A stretch of DNA of 64,000 nt from the NCBI RefSeq assembly GCF_000426485.1, contig NZ_AUFL01000008.1:124001-188000 (forward strand). The letters run 5' to 3'. Shown here piece after piece: positions 47,830 to 57,371 of the stretch (its first letter is position 1; every line of letters begins with the position of its first letter). A model generated the notes under the pieces. It was not told where the DNA came from and did not search any database. It saw nothing but the letters and a program-made list of their open reading frames with translations. The stretch comes from Indolivaga capnocytophagoides DSM 22835 (GTDB lineage: Bacteria; Bacteroidota; Bacteroidia; Bacteroidales; Dysgonomonadaceae). The position numbers were made by a program, and so were the translations under genes.

Positions 47830-49851
47830 TTATTTCCAATTATCATTTTGCCATAAATTAGGATTCTGATCGAGCTCACTTTGCGGCACAGGTAACAGAT
47901 ATCTTTTCTTTGCTGTGAATATAAAGTTATGATCACTTTGGGGAGTAGGCAATTCGCGGTAGTAATAGGCATTCGGCTTCATAAAATCCGCTTCGACCAT
48001 ATAATTACCCGGGACTTCGATCTCTAGTTTCTTCGTAGGATTATCTCCTCTATTCAATTCGGGAATAATTCCACCTTTAGCCCCTGTCGGATATCCTGTT
48101 GCAGGATCTGTAGTCCCCCACGACAGTCCAGTACGAAGCAGTGTAAAGTAACGATCGTTTTCTAAATTCAGCTCAGCTGCTCTCTCATCCAGATAAATCA
48201 TTTTCAGTTCTCCGCCTGATTCGGATGTTAACGCCGGAAGCCCTCCATGTTGGACTCTAGTTTTGTTTATATATTCTTTGGCTTTGGTTTCATTACCTAA
48301 ACTGAGATAAGCTTCTGCAGCATTTAAGTAACAGCGTCCTAAACGAAAAATCGGATATGTAACATTAATCGGCGAATTACTCGGCATATCCCTGTATTGA
48401 GGGATCTTTTTTTGATATAATATTCCGGTTTGAGATCCGAATTCGCGACCTTGAGATGATGGAGTATACGAATCCCGATGGTAATTTCCTCCTGTCCGAA
48501 AATAGATCGTATTTCCTAAAAACTCTCCGCCATCATAGATAAAAGTTGCATAAAAGCGTTTATCCCGGTTTTTATAAAGTAAATCGGAAATAGAGGTATA
48601 GGACGAATTAGCTTTCAACTTCCGTTTTGTCCGAGTTATATCTTTTCGGTCTTTTTCTGTTACAATATCAATATTATCAGCAAATAGTTTCGACTCTTCA
48701 AAACGCTTCGCCTTACCATCCGAATCGACTATATAATATGCTTTTTCGATCATTGCCGGGTCTGGTTGTATCTGAGCCTGGGCGTCATTCACTATTTTAT
48801 ACCCTTTGTCTAACGACTGGAAAGAAGTATTAATAGTCACGCCATCATTCAAAGCTGAAGTCCATGCTTTTACCAACAATCTATGTATATGCACATATTT
48901 ACTATCGGTTCTTGTATATAGCTCGCTTCTCTGTATACTAAATATATTTTCGGGACAAGTTGGAGCATAATCGTAGTCACAGCACATTTTACGAAAATTC
49001 TCTGAACCGGAAACCAACGAATATTTACCTAAAGCATCTAAATCCTCAACAGCCTTAATTGATTTTTTATAATAAGCCTGTATATCGGCATCTGATACTG
49101 TATTCTCAAAATAATCAATATACGATGCTCCATGCAGGCAAACCTCCGATAACAGGGCATATGCGGCTCCTTTAGGAAGTAAGCCTGTTTTAGGATTTTC
49201 ATTTAACAAACCTGCTGCTTTTTCACACAGATCGATAATATAATCATACGTTTCTTTCATCGTTGCACGAGGCAGCTTCAGCTTTTGAGCAGCATTCTCG
49301 TCTTTTCCGGCATTGGCTCCATCATTGTCCAAAACCTCGTCTACAATAATCCAACCTCCATATTTACGTGCCTGCATAAAATAAAACGAGGCTTTAAGGA
49401 GATAGGCTTGTCCGAGTAAATCGTCAGCCGTGGTTGTTCCCATAGCTTTTCGGTTTTCTTCATTAGACAGATTAGCAATCGCAATATTGGTTTTTCGTAC
49501 CAACCCAAAGGCATCCCATCCGAAATTAGTAGATGTTGTCCATCCTGTATCGTCTTTTCCTCTAGCAGACAGCCAATGCCCCCAAAACATATCACTCTGG
49601 CATTCGGAGTTATACGAATTCTCACTACCGTTATATGTTATAGGGTCACCATTCCAATGCGAGAAAAAATGCAGGTTTTCATACAATCCATTTATGTTAG
49701 CTTGAGCCATAGCACCATCTTGCCAAACAGCATTTTCAGGTATTAAATCCAAAGGCTTTTTGTCGAGAACATCCTCACAGGAGTTCAAGAATAAGCTTAC
49801 GGTTACAACTCCAATAGTTGCTAGTATTTTATTTACTTTCATAGTTTTCAT
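47830..49851 (-). CDS. SusD/RagB surface glycan-binding lipoprotein (second locus)
   Basis: 673 residues, at the long end for SusD. Lipobox LNSC near residue 25, then DVLDKKPLDLIPENAVWQD, the TPR-like AYLLKASFYFMQARKYGGWIIV, FRLGRCYLNAAEAYLSLGNE, ERAAELNLENDRYFTLLRTGL and a C-terminal QNPNLWQNDNWK. It is encoded 3 bp after susC and forms the lid of that transporter. Confidence 0.95.
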   Translation of the reverse strand: MKTMKVNKILATIGVVTVSLFLNSCEDVLDKKPLDLIPENAVWQDGAMAQANINGLYENLHFFSHWNGDPITYNGSENSYNSECQSDMFWGHWLSARGKDDTGWTTSTNFGWDAFGLVRKTNIAIANLSNEENRKAMGTTTADDLLGQAYLLKASFYFMQARKYGGWIIVDEVLDNDGANAGKDENAAQKLKLPRATMKETYDYIIDLCEKAAGLLNENPKTGLLPKGAAYALLSEVCLHGASYIDYFENTVSDADIQAYYKKSIKAVEDLDALGKYSLVSGSENFRKMCCDYDYAPTCPENIFSIQRSELYTRTDSKYVHIHRLLVKAWTSALNDGVTINTSFQSLDKGYKIVNDAQAQIQPDPAMIEKAYYIVDSDGKAKRFEESKLFADNIDIVTEKDRKDITRTKRKLKANSSYTSISDLLYKNRDKRFYATFIYDGGEFLGNTIYFRTGGNYHRDSYTPSSQGREFGSQTGILYQKKIPQYRDMPSNSPINVTYPIFRLGRCYLNAAEAYLSLGNETKAKEYINKTRVQHGGLPALTSESGGELKMIYLDERAAELNLENDRYFTLLRTGLSWGTTDPATGYPTGAKGGIIPELNRGDNPTKKLEIEVPGNYMVEADFMKPNAYYYRELPTPQSDHNFIFTAKKRYLLPVPQSELDQNPNLWQNDNWK

Positions 49852-49854
49852 GTA

Positions 49855-52800
49855 TTAAAATCCGATATTAAGGACTAATGAATATGTTTTAGTAATCGGA
49901 TATCCAAAATTGTTTGTATCATTTTGTTCCGGATCTATGTAATAATCATTGGCTTTAGATATTGTAAACAGGTTTTGTCCGACAAGCGACAGAGTTAAGT
50001 TAGAGAGCCAAGGTGTATTTTTTAATAATTTATATTTAAAGTCATATCCAATCTGAAGATTTTTTAATCTCACATATTTGCAATCTACTGCCCAAAATGA
50101 AGATTCCTGATAATTATTGGCTAAGCCTGATCCTGTATCCGGAATTGGATATCCAGCTCCGGTATTCTGAGGTGTCCAATAATCAAGATCCTGAGAGAAT
50201 CTAATACGACTAAACCCGACTGCCATACCTTCTGTCCCTATTATCTTATAATTCTTACCAGCCCCTTGTATCAAGCCGGTCAATGAAAACCCCTTATATG
50301 CCAAGCTAAAATCGAGACCATATTGCATGATCGGTTTTTTTGTTAAACCATTATAGACTTTGTCGTCAGACCACGAACCATCTGTATCTATCCGTCCATC
50401 ACCATTTACATCCAAATAGCGGATATCTCCGGTTTTGACATTGGTAGTCCAAAGAGCATGCGGATTGTTTAAGAGTTCTGCCAGATCGGAATATAGTCCG
50501 TTCGAGATAAACATCCTGGTACCATCAGATAAAGTTTTTCCAACAGATGTCAATAGCGGGTTTTGGCTGGTATTGATATCCTCATTCTTTTTAACCCATA
50601 ATTCATCATAAAATGATATATTTGCTCCAATTTCATATCGTAATTCATTATATGAATCTTTCCATCGGACAGTGATCTCGCTACCAGCCCTTCTGAATTT
50701 ATCATCTGACATTATTTGAGGGAGATTTGTGCCTAGTGGTGTTTTATAAATATCACTGGGACTAATCAGATATCCCTTTGTTTCTTGTACGAAATAGTCG
50801 AAAGTGGCACTCAACCTATTTTTTAACATAGAGAAATCAACACCGACATTCGTCGACCGGGTCGAATACCATGTCAGATCCGGAGAGATCAATCCGGGAG
50901 TATTGACAGATGGTGCCCGATTACCTGCAATATCAAAAGCCGCAGAACCCATGCTCCAATTCGAAAAATAAGCAAAACGCGAGCCTTCAATACCGGTCTT
51001 ACCCCACGAACCCCTCAGTTTCAATAAATCTATTTTAAACTTTTCGGCTAAAGGTTTAATAAACGGCTCATCCGAGAAAACATACCCTGCCGATACCGAA
51101 GGAAAATATCCATAACGATTTCCATCAGAATAATTGTCACTACCATCAATACGCAAACTGGCGCCCAATATATAACGCCCCATATAATCATAGTTAAGTA
51201 TACCGACATACCCCAAGCGTCCACTCTCTGCGGCTTCACTACCATTGGTCATTGTATCTTCGGGCCCTGCAAATAGTTGATCAACAGACGATGTTAGATA
51301 ATCGGTTCTACCTCCTCTCAATTCCTCAGAATAAGATTCTGTTTGATTGTAGAAGGTTGATAAACTTAAGTTATGTTTTTCAGCAAATGTTTTTTCATAT
51401 TGCAGTCCCACATTAAATTCATATCCCCAAAAACTCTTCTTTGTCATACTTAACGAAGGTTTGGTCGAGACAGGCAAAGCTGTACCGTCGGGATAATATG
51501 ATGCAACATAGGCATTATTCCAACTTTTAGAAGTATAAGCCGAAGTTTTATAGTTTCCATTAAAAAGAGCTTTCAGACCGTCTATCCCATATACATTCCA
51601 TTCCATATTTAAGCGGTTATTCATTACAGGATCGGTATTTTTCGTATATCCGCTTTTAGGATGCAAGTACAAGAAAGAGGTGTTAGCAAAATAAGTTCCA
51701 TCAGCATTGTAAATTTTTTCTGTAGGATAAGATTTAATGCGACGCATTATTTCCCCTTCACTCTTACCGTCCTGCCACATAAAGTTATTTTTCATATCCA
51801 ATCCTACTGTTAACCCTATAGCTCGGAAATTATGAGTAAGGCTCAGCCCGATATTCGCGGTACTATATTTGATCACTTCTTCACCTTCGATAGGCTTGAT
51901 TAATGATCCCTGATTAAAATATCCTAACGAAATACGGTATTGCGTATCTTCGCTTCCGCCATCTATTGTCAACGAATGCCTGTCAGATTGTGCGAGGCTT
52001 CTCATAATCTCATCCCGCCAATTAACATTGGGATAATTTTTAGGGTCAGAACCTGTCCGGTAGGCCTCTAATGCTTCGACTGAATACGTTGGTGTATAGC
52101 CGTATACATTATCGAGATAGTTACGGGTCGAAGCCAAATCATACGAACTAATATTGCTCTTTGCCCTTGTTGGTTTTGTGAACTGATGATCCAATGTATA
52201 ATTTATTCGGGCCTTGCCAACGTGCCCCGATTTTGTTTTCACTACCACAATACCATTTCCGGCCAAAGCTCCATATACAGCAGCAGATGCAGCATCTTTC
52301 ATTATAGAGATAGATTCTATGTCCTGAGAGTTGAGCCTGTTAAACATTGTAGCATCCTGTACAATACCATCGATTACATATAATGGAGCATCTGCACCAC
52401 GTATACTTATCGCAGGAGTAGCTCCCGGCATACCCGAAGAATTAGTAATAATGGCTCCGGGCGTTCTTCCTTGTAGTGCAGAAGATACATTGGAATATCC
52501 TCCCATATCTCCGATCTTATCGACATCGACACTTGTTATGGCATTTGTAATTTTTCGTTTTATAACTGACCCATAGGCTACGATCACTACTTCATCCAGC
52601 ACTTTATCATCTTCCTGCATAGTGACTTTCATCTCTGTCTGTCCATTTACAGAAATCTTCTGAGATAAATATCCTACATAACTCACATTCAGTAAGGCAT
52701 TTGATGAAACCGTAAGGCTGAATTTGCCATCAAGGTCAGTGATTGTTCCATTTTGTACCCCATCTTCACTTACACTTACACCAATGAGAGTATCTCCTGA

Positions 52801-52980
52801 TTTATCTACAACAATACCTCTCACCTGAATATTCTGAGAAAAAGAGGATATAGATAATGACATCAGAACAATTACAAACAATGATCGCAGACATCGTTCC
52901 TTTCCTCCGGATTTGTCGGTCATATCCTCAGCTTTCATAACAGAGAGAGGATGACCTTTCTTCTGAAAAATGTTTTTCAT
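49855..52980 (-). CDS. SusC-type TonB-dependent transporter (second locus)
   Basis: 1041 residues. The N-terminus before the signal core is unusually long (~32 charged residues before LFVIVLMSLSISSFSQ), so the true start may be Met15 or Met20. CarboxypepD_reg-like domain (VRGIVVDKSGDTLIGVSV), TonB box LDEVVIVAYG, plug motif DIESISIMKDAASAAVYG and barrel end TYSLVLNIGF. It is the first gene of the minus-strand operon, facing the hybrid sensor. Confidence 0.95.
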   Translation of the reverse strand: MKNIFQKKGHPLSVMKAEDMTDKSGGKERCLRSLFVIVLMSLSISSFSQNIQVRGIVVDKSGDTLIGVSVSEDGVQNGTITDLDGKFSLTVSSNALLNVSYVGYLSQKISVNGQTEMKVTMQEDDKVLDEVVIVAYGSVIKRKITNAITSVDVDKIGDMGGYSNVSSALQGRTPGAIITNSSGMPGATPAISIRGADAPLYVIDGIVQDATMFNRLNSQDIESISIMKDAASAAVYGALAGNGIVVVKTKSGHVGKARINYTLDHQFTKPTRAKSNISSYDLASTRNYLDNVYGYTPTYSVEALEAYRTGSDPKNYPNVNWRDEIMRSLAQSDRHSLTIDGGSEDTQYRISLGYFNQGSLIKPIEGEEVIKYSTANIGLSLTHNFRAIGLTVGLDMKNNFMWQDGKSEGEIMRRIKSYPTEKIYNADGTYFANTSFLYLHPKSGYTKNTDPVMNNRLNMEWNVYGIDGLKALFNGNYKTSAYTSKSWNNAYVASYYPDGTALPVSTKPSLSMTKKSFWGYEFNVGLQYEKTFAEKHNLSLSTFYNQTESYSEELRGGRTDYLTSSVDQLFAGPEDTMTNGSEAAESGRLGYVGILNYDYMGRYILGASLRIDGSDNYSDGNRYGYFPSVSAGYVFSDEPFIKPLAEKFKIDLLKLRGSWGKTGIEGSRFAYFSNWSMGSAAFDIAGNRAPSVNTPGLISPDLTWYSTRSTNVGVDFSMLKNRLSATFDYFVQETKGYLISPSDIYKTPLGTNLPQIMSDDKFRRAGSEITVRWKDSYNELRYEIGANISFYDELWVKKNEDINTSQNPLLTSVGKTLSDGTRMFISNGLYSDLAELLNNPHALWTTNVKTGDIRYLDVNGDGRIDTDGSWSDDKVYNGLTKKPIMQYGLDFSLAYKGFSLTGLIQGAGKNYKIIGTEGMAVGFSRIRFSQDLDYWTPQNTGAGYPIPDTGSGLANNYQESSFWAVDCKYVRLKNLQIGYDFKYKLLKNTPWLSNLTLSLVGQNLFTISKANDYYIDPEQNDTNNFGYPITKTYSLVLNIGF

Positions 52981-53028
52981 GTAAAAAATAAATTAGTTAT
53001 TAGAAATGTAATGTCAACGTTGATGAAG

Positions 53029-53036
53029 CAAAAGTA
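53029..53036 (-). promoter_or_regulatory. -7 promoter element of the second susC operon
   Basis: TACTTTTG on the minus strand fits TAnnTTTG, 48 bp before the susC start, and extends to the same TACTTTTGCTT as at 11406. A palindrome TCAACGTTGA (53014-53023) lies at the expected start of transcription. Confidence 0.6.
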
Positions 53037-53055
53037 TTTTTCTTGTTTTTGCATC

Positions 53056-53085
53056 ATGTGTATTATCCGTTCATTTATGTGTATT
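53056..53085 (-). promoter_or_regulatory. 21-bp-period direct repeat, candidate operator for the hybrid regulator
   Basis: AATACACAT (minus strand) occurs at 53077-53085 and 53056-53064, period 21 bp, and the nearer copy ends 19 bp before the -7 box. This is the same geometry as at 11355-11386, with a different sequence. Confidence 0.55.
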
Positions 53086-53143
53086 TTCACATCAATAGTA
53101 TTCTTTCGGTGGTTATCAATGATCAAAGACAATAAGTAAGTGC

Positions 53144-53151
53144 TATTTTTG
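53144..53151 (+). promoter_or_regulatory. -7 promoter element of the hybrid sensor gene
   Basis: TATTTTTG fits TAnnTTTG and lies 30 bp before ATG 53182. It would fall inside the coding region if the earlier in-frame ATG at 53140 were used, which supports the later start. Confidence 0.55.
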
Positions 53152-53181
53152 TACACATTTACCTTAGTAAATACTAGCACT

Positions 53182-56100
53182 ATGAGAACTATACGTTATT
53201 TGATCTTATTCATCATATTGATCTTCTCACATATATCGGATATGTCTTCTAATCGCATAACTCTTAATTCAATTTCTGTTATCGATCAATTTCCCTCGAA
53301 ATCAGTCCATAGAATAATACAAGACAAGGATGGTTTTCTTTGGTTTGGAACTGACGATGGATTATGTAGATACGATGGATATAATATTCTTGTGTTCCGT
53401 TCGGATTTAAACAACCCAAATCTTCTGACAAATAATGAAATAACATGCTTGCATGAAGATCATAAAAACAACATTTGGATTGGGACAAAAAGAGGTCTGA
53501 ATATTTTGAATAGAGAAACGTTACAAATTATAGAATTCCCAGATAAAAAAATCCAGGAGTTCAATATACAAGCTGTTTTTTGCGATTCTAAAGGTTATAT
53601 CTGGATAGGGGTTAACAGTCATCTTTTTCGTTACAACCCTGAGACACGAAAGACAACAGAATTCAAAAATAGCTTAATCAATCAAGGTCAGGGTGTTAGT
53701 TCAATCTATGAAGATCATTCGGGTAATATATGGGTACTGATCTGGGATAAAGGAATCTTTAAGTATGAAAAAGATGGAAAATTTACAAGCTATCCGCCAA
53801 TTGGAGAAAAGAATATTCCATTTAAAATGTATCAGGACAATAACCAACGATATTGGATATGTACATATGGAGATGGGGTATATCAGTTCGATCCCAATAA
53901 TCGAAAGTCGATATACAAAAAATGTGTGATTGTCAACAATAAGAATAACGAAGAAGAGAAAATATTTTTTAGTATCGTACAAGATAACACCTATGGATAC
54001 TTGTGGTTAATGTCACTTTCGGGTATATATGCGCTGCACTGCAACAAAGATAACCAAATACAACAGGTGGATGTTTCGTACTTATTTAAAAAAACAAATA
54101 ACCTATTTAATGAAATTATAAAAGATATCGATGGAAATCTATGGATTGCAGCGTATGATGAAGGAGTGTTTTCTCTAAATTTTAATAAGCCTATTATTTA
54201 TAACTTACCTTTTAGTGACATCCTAAATTCAATTGGCGTTGTTCCTAATATCACGGCGATATATAAAGATTATGACAATATTTTATGGATAAATCAAGAT
54301 AGAGTCGGATTAATCTTCTATAATCAGAAAACAAATAAGGCTAAAACATATAAAGATTTCATTGATCTCAAGAATCTCAGTTTTTTAGAAAATGTATCCT
54401 GTCTTAAAAGTTTCTCAAATACAGAGGTATGGGCGGGAGCCGGAAATGAAGCTAAAATAGCTGTCATAGAAAAGAATAATAAAGATTTTCATTTAAAAAA
54501 TATAATCGATTTAAATAATCATAATAATGCCCATGAAGTTGGAATAAAAAAGATATTCAGAGATAATAATCATAATTTATTTGTAATAGGTCAAAGGCAT
54601 GTGTATATAAAAACTCATCAGACAAAGAAATTTAATCTTCTGCCTTCTGAATTAAGCAATATTGCAAATATAACAGAAGATCAGGATGGTAATATATGGA
54701 TGAGCAGTAGTCAAAATGGTTTTTATCGAGTAAATATCAATTCTTCGAAAACAATACCGGACGTAAAGATTACAAACTATAATAAAAGAACGAGTAAATT
54801 GGTGAGTAATAATATTCATTCTATCTGTTGTGACAAAGAAAATAATGTATGGCTAGGATCTAAAGAAGGGAATATAATACTTTACAACAAACAAGAAGCA
54901 AAATTCGAGGATTATTCGAATGAATTGAGAATGACAGGAGAAGCTGTTCTTGATATATTTGCAGATAACAATAATAATATCTGGGTTACAACAAATAAAA
55001 AAGTTATAAGCTATAATAAATCAATAAAATCTTCCCGTGTATATTCAATATACGATGATCTTATTGTCAATTCATTTCGTTCAGGATCTTATTTTATTGA
55101 TAAGGATAGTAATATGTTATACTTTGGAGGCAACAGAGGTTTGTGCATATTTAAGTCTCCTGATTTTGAAAAAAAGAATATAAACAGTAAGATTATCATA
55201 TCCGATGTAAGCATCAACGGACAATCGCTTTTAGTTGGTTTGAATAACAATAAGTTCGAGGTAATTTCTCAAAAGCTGGCATTGTCTCCGGATGACAGGA
55301 ATATTGAGCTCAGTTTTACGACATTTGACTATACATATCCGGGAAAAGTATTATATGCCTATAAGATGGAAGGGGTGGATGATGATTGGATCTATACAAA
55401 CCGACAATTTGCACATTATAATCAACTAAAAAAAGGCAATCATATTTTTCGAGTGAAGGCAACTGATGAGAACGGAATATGGAATACCCCAATTGCCACA
55501 CTCTCTATATATAAAGCTCCGGCCTTCTATGAAACATGGTGGGCATACACATTATATATTTTGATATTTTTGATATTGGCATATTATATTTATAGAATAA
55601 TAAGGCAGAGAATACAATTGCAGCAGGAATTAAAAATAGCGCAGATCGAAAAAGAAAAATCAGAAGAGCTGACTCAGGTCAAACTAAAATACTTTACAAA
55701 TATTTCTCATGATTTACTGACTCCATTAACTGTCATTTCGTGCCTTATTGATGATATTGAGACGTTACTGGCTCCTGAAATACATCAGTTTTCCATAATG
55801 CGGGCAAACGTAAACCGCCTCAAGAGATTATTAAGACAGGTTTTAGATTTTAGAAAAATGGAAAGTGGAAATATGAAACTTCGTGTTACAAATGGAGAAA
55901 TCTCAACTTTTATAAAAGATATTTATTTAAATAACTTTATTCCTTTATTTGAAAAAAAGAAAATTGACTTTTTCTTTTTTTCCGAACCCGAATCGATTTT
56001 AGGGTACTTCGATGCAGACAAAATCGATAAAATAGTTTATAATCTACTTTCTAATGCTTTAAAATTTACCGAAGAAGGAGGAAAAATAGAATTGAGATTA

Positions 56101-57222
56101 CAGCTGTGTAAACAAAGTAATCATAACTGTATATCTATTATCGTTGCAGACAACGGGATTGGGATCTCTTCCGAAAATATAAAAAATATCTTTACTCGCT
56201 TTTATAATAATAGAAGTATTGATACAGGACAAACAAATGGCATAGGTCTCTCTTTAGCCAGAGATTTAGCAGAACTTCACCATGGTCAGATTTCAGTAGA
56301 AAGTAAACAAAATATAGGATCGACTTTTACCGTAATTATTCCAATCGACAAATCGGGTTTTGATGAATCAGAGTTAGATAATCATCTATTAAGCAATAAA
56401 ATAGTAAAAGAAAAACACAATAACACCCCCATAGAATTATCAACTTCTGAAAATAGAATTAGAATAAGAGAAGATATTAATCTGCTACTGGTAGAGGATA
56501 ATGACCAGATTCTGCAGACGATGAAAAATATACTCCAAAAACGTTATAATGTTTTTATAGCATCGAACGGAGTTGCCGCAATAAAAGAAGTAAGGAACAA
56601 CAATATAGATATAATTGTAAGTGATGTAATGATGCCTCAATTAGATGGTTTAGAATTATGCCGAATTATAAAAAGTGATATTAATACAAGTGATATCCCA
56701 ATATTGTTGCTTACAGCAAAGAGTAGTATAGAAGATAGAATAGACTGTTATGACGCAGGAGCTGACGGATATATCTCTAAACCTTTTGATCTCAAACTAC
56801 TAGTGGCACGCATCAACAACTTTTTAGCGAATAAGAAAAAAAGACAAACTGAATTCAAAAACAATATTGGGATAAATATATCTGTACTGGAATACCCCTC
56901 CTTAGATGAACGTTTTCTGAATAAGGCCATGAGTATTATTGAAGAACATCTGAGTGATACAAGTTTCGATCTTGAATTATTCTCTCAGGCAATGAATATG
57001 TCTAAATCATCATTATATCGAAAGATTAAATCGATGACAGGCTTCTCTTCTAATGATTTCATACGCAATATAAGATTAAAGCATGCTTGTCAAATGTTAA
57101 AGGATAAATCGATAACAATATCGGAAGTTGCTTATGCTACAGGTTTTTCCGATCAACGCTACTTTGCCAAATGCTTTAAAAATGAATTTAATATGACTCC
57201 CAGCCAGTATCAGCAGCAGTGA
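53182..57222 (+). CDS. Hybrid two-component system sensor/regulator (HTCS)
   Basis: 1346 residues from ATG 53182, where a signal/anchor segment (IRYLILFIILIFSHIS) begins. The periplasmic part is a two-propeller sensor of Reg_prop repeats (DGFLWFGTDDGLCRYDGY, KNNIWIGTKRGLNIL and others, ~30-690), then a Y_Y_Y domain (~700-770) and one membrane helix (~787-808). Inside the cell follow a HisKA domain (NISHDLLTPLTVI, His near 843), a HATPase (NLLSNALKFTEEGG, DNGIGI, GIGLSLA), a receiver (LLLVEDND, phospho-acceptor Asp near 1148 in VSDVMMP) and an AraC-type helix-turn-helix at the end (ISEVAYATGFSDQRYFAKCFKNEF). It senses oligosaccharides and activates the adjacent divergent susC operon. Confidence 0.96.
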   Translation: MRTIRYLILFIILIFSHISDMSSNRITLNSISVIDQFPSKSVHRIIQDKDGFLWFGTDDGLCRYDGYNILVFRSDLNNPNLLTNNEITCLHEDHKNNIWIGTKRGLNILNRETLQIIEFPDKKIQEFNIQAVFCDSKGYIWIGVNSHLFRYNPETRKTTEFKNSLINQGQGVSSIYEDHSGNIWVLIWDKGIFKYEKDGKFTSYPPIGEKNIPFKMYQDNNQRYWICTYGDGVYQFDPNNRKSIYKKCVIVNNKNNEEEKIFFSIVQDNTYGYLWLMSLSGIYALHCNKDNQIQQVDVSYLFKKTNNLFNEIIKDIDGNLWIAAYDEGVFSLNFNKPIIYNLPFSDILNSIGVVPNITAIYKDYDNILWINQDRVGLIFYNQKTNKAKTYKDFIDLKNLSFLENVSCLKSFSNTEVWAGAGNEAKIAVIEKNNKDFHLKNIIDLNNHNNAHEVGIKKIFRDNNHNLFVIGQRHVYIKTHQTKKFNLLPSELSNIANITEDQDGNIWMSSSQNGFYRVNINSSKTIPDVKITNYNKRTSKLVSNNIHSICCDKENNVWLGSKEGNIILYNKQEAKFEDYSNELRMTGEAVLDIFADNNNNIWVTTNKKVISYNKSIKSSRVYSIYDDLIVNSFRSGSYFIDKDSNMLYFGGNRGLCIFKSPDFEKKNINSKIIISDVSINGQSLLVGLNNNKFEVISQKLALSPDDRNIELSFTTFDYTYPGKVLYAYKMEGVDDDWIYTNRQFAHYNQLKKGNHIFRVKATDENGIWNTPIATLSIYKAPAFYETWWAYTLYILIFLILAYYIYRIIRQRIQLQQELKIAQIEKEKSEELTQVKLKYFTNISHDLLTPLTVISCLIDDIETLLAPEIHQFSIMRANVNRLKRLLRQVLDFRKMESGNMKLRVTNGEISTFIKDIYLNNFIPLFEKKKIDFFFFSEPESILGYFDADKIDKIVYNLLSNALKFTEEGGKIELRLQLCKQSNHNCISIIVADNGIGISSENIKNIFTRFYNNRSIDTGQTNGIGLSLARDLAELHHGQISVESKQNIGSTFTVIIPIDKSGFDESELDNHLLSNKIVKEKHNNTPIELSTSENRIRIREDINLLLVEDNDQILQTMKNILQKRYNVFIASNGVAAIKEVRNNNIDIIVSDVMMPQLDGLELCRIIKSDINTSDIPILLLTAKSSIEDRIDCYDAGADGYISKPFDLKLLVARINNFLANKKKRQTEFKNNIGINISVLEYPSLDERFLNKAMSIIEEHLSDTSFDLELFSQAMNMSKSSLYRKIKSMTGFSSNDFIRNIRLKHACQMLKDKSITISEVAYATGFSDQRYFAKCFKNEFNMTPSQYQQQ

Positions 57223-57319
57223 ATTTATCCGTTGTGAGATTCCTTGTCTGGAAAAGCAATTATATTTATCGATTTCCATACTGATTTTTATTTCGAACAG
57301 TATCAATTGAAATATCCAG

Positions 57320-57356
57320 TCATTAACAGAGACCTGAAATATTGCTCTGTTAATGA
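57320..57356. terminator. Hairpin between the convergent HTCS and helicase genes
   Basis: TCATTAACAGAG (57320-57331) and CTCTGTTAATGA (57345-57356) form a perfect 12-bp stem with a 13-base loop. U-tracts are weak on both sides, so termination efficiency is uncertain. Confidence 0.5.
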
Positions 57357-57371
57357 TATCATAAAACAACG

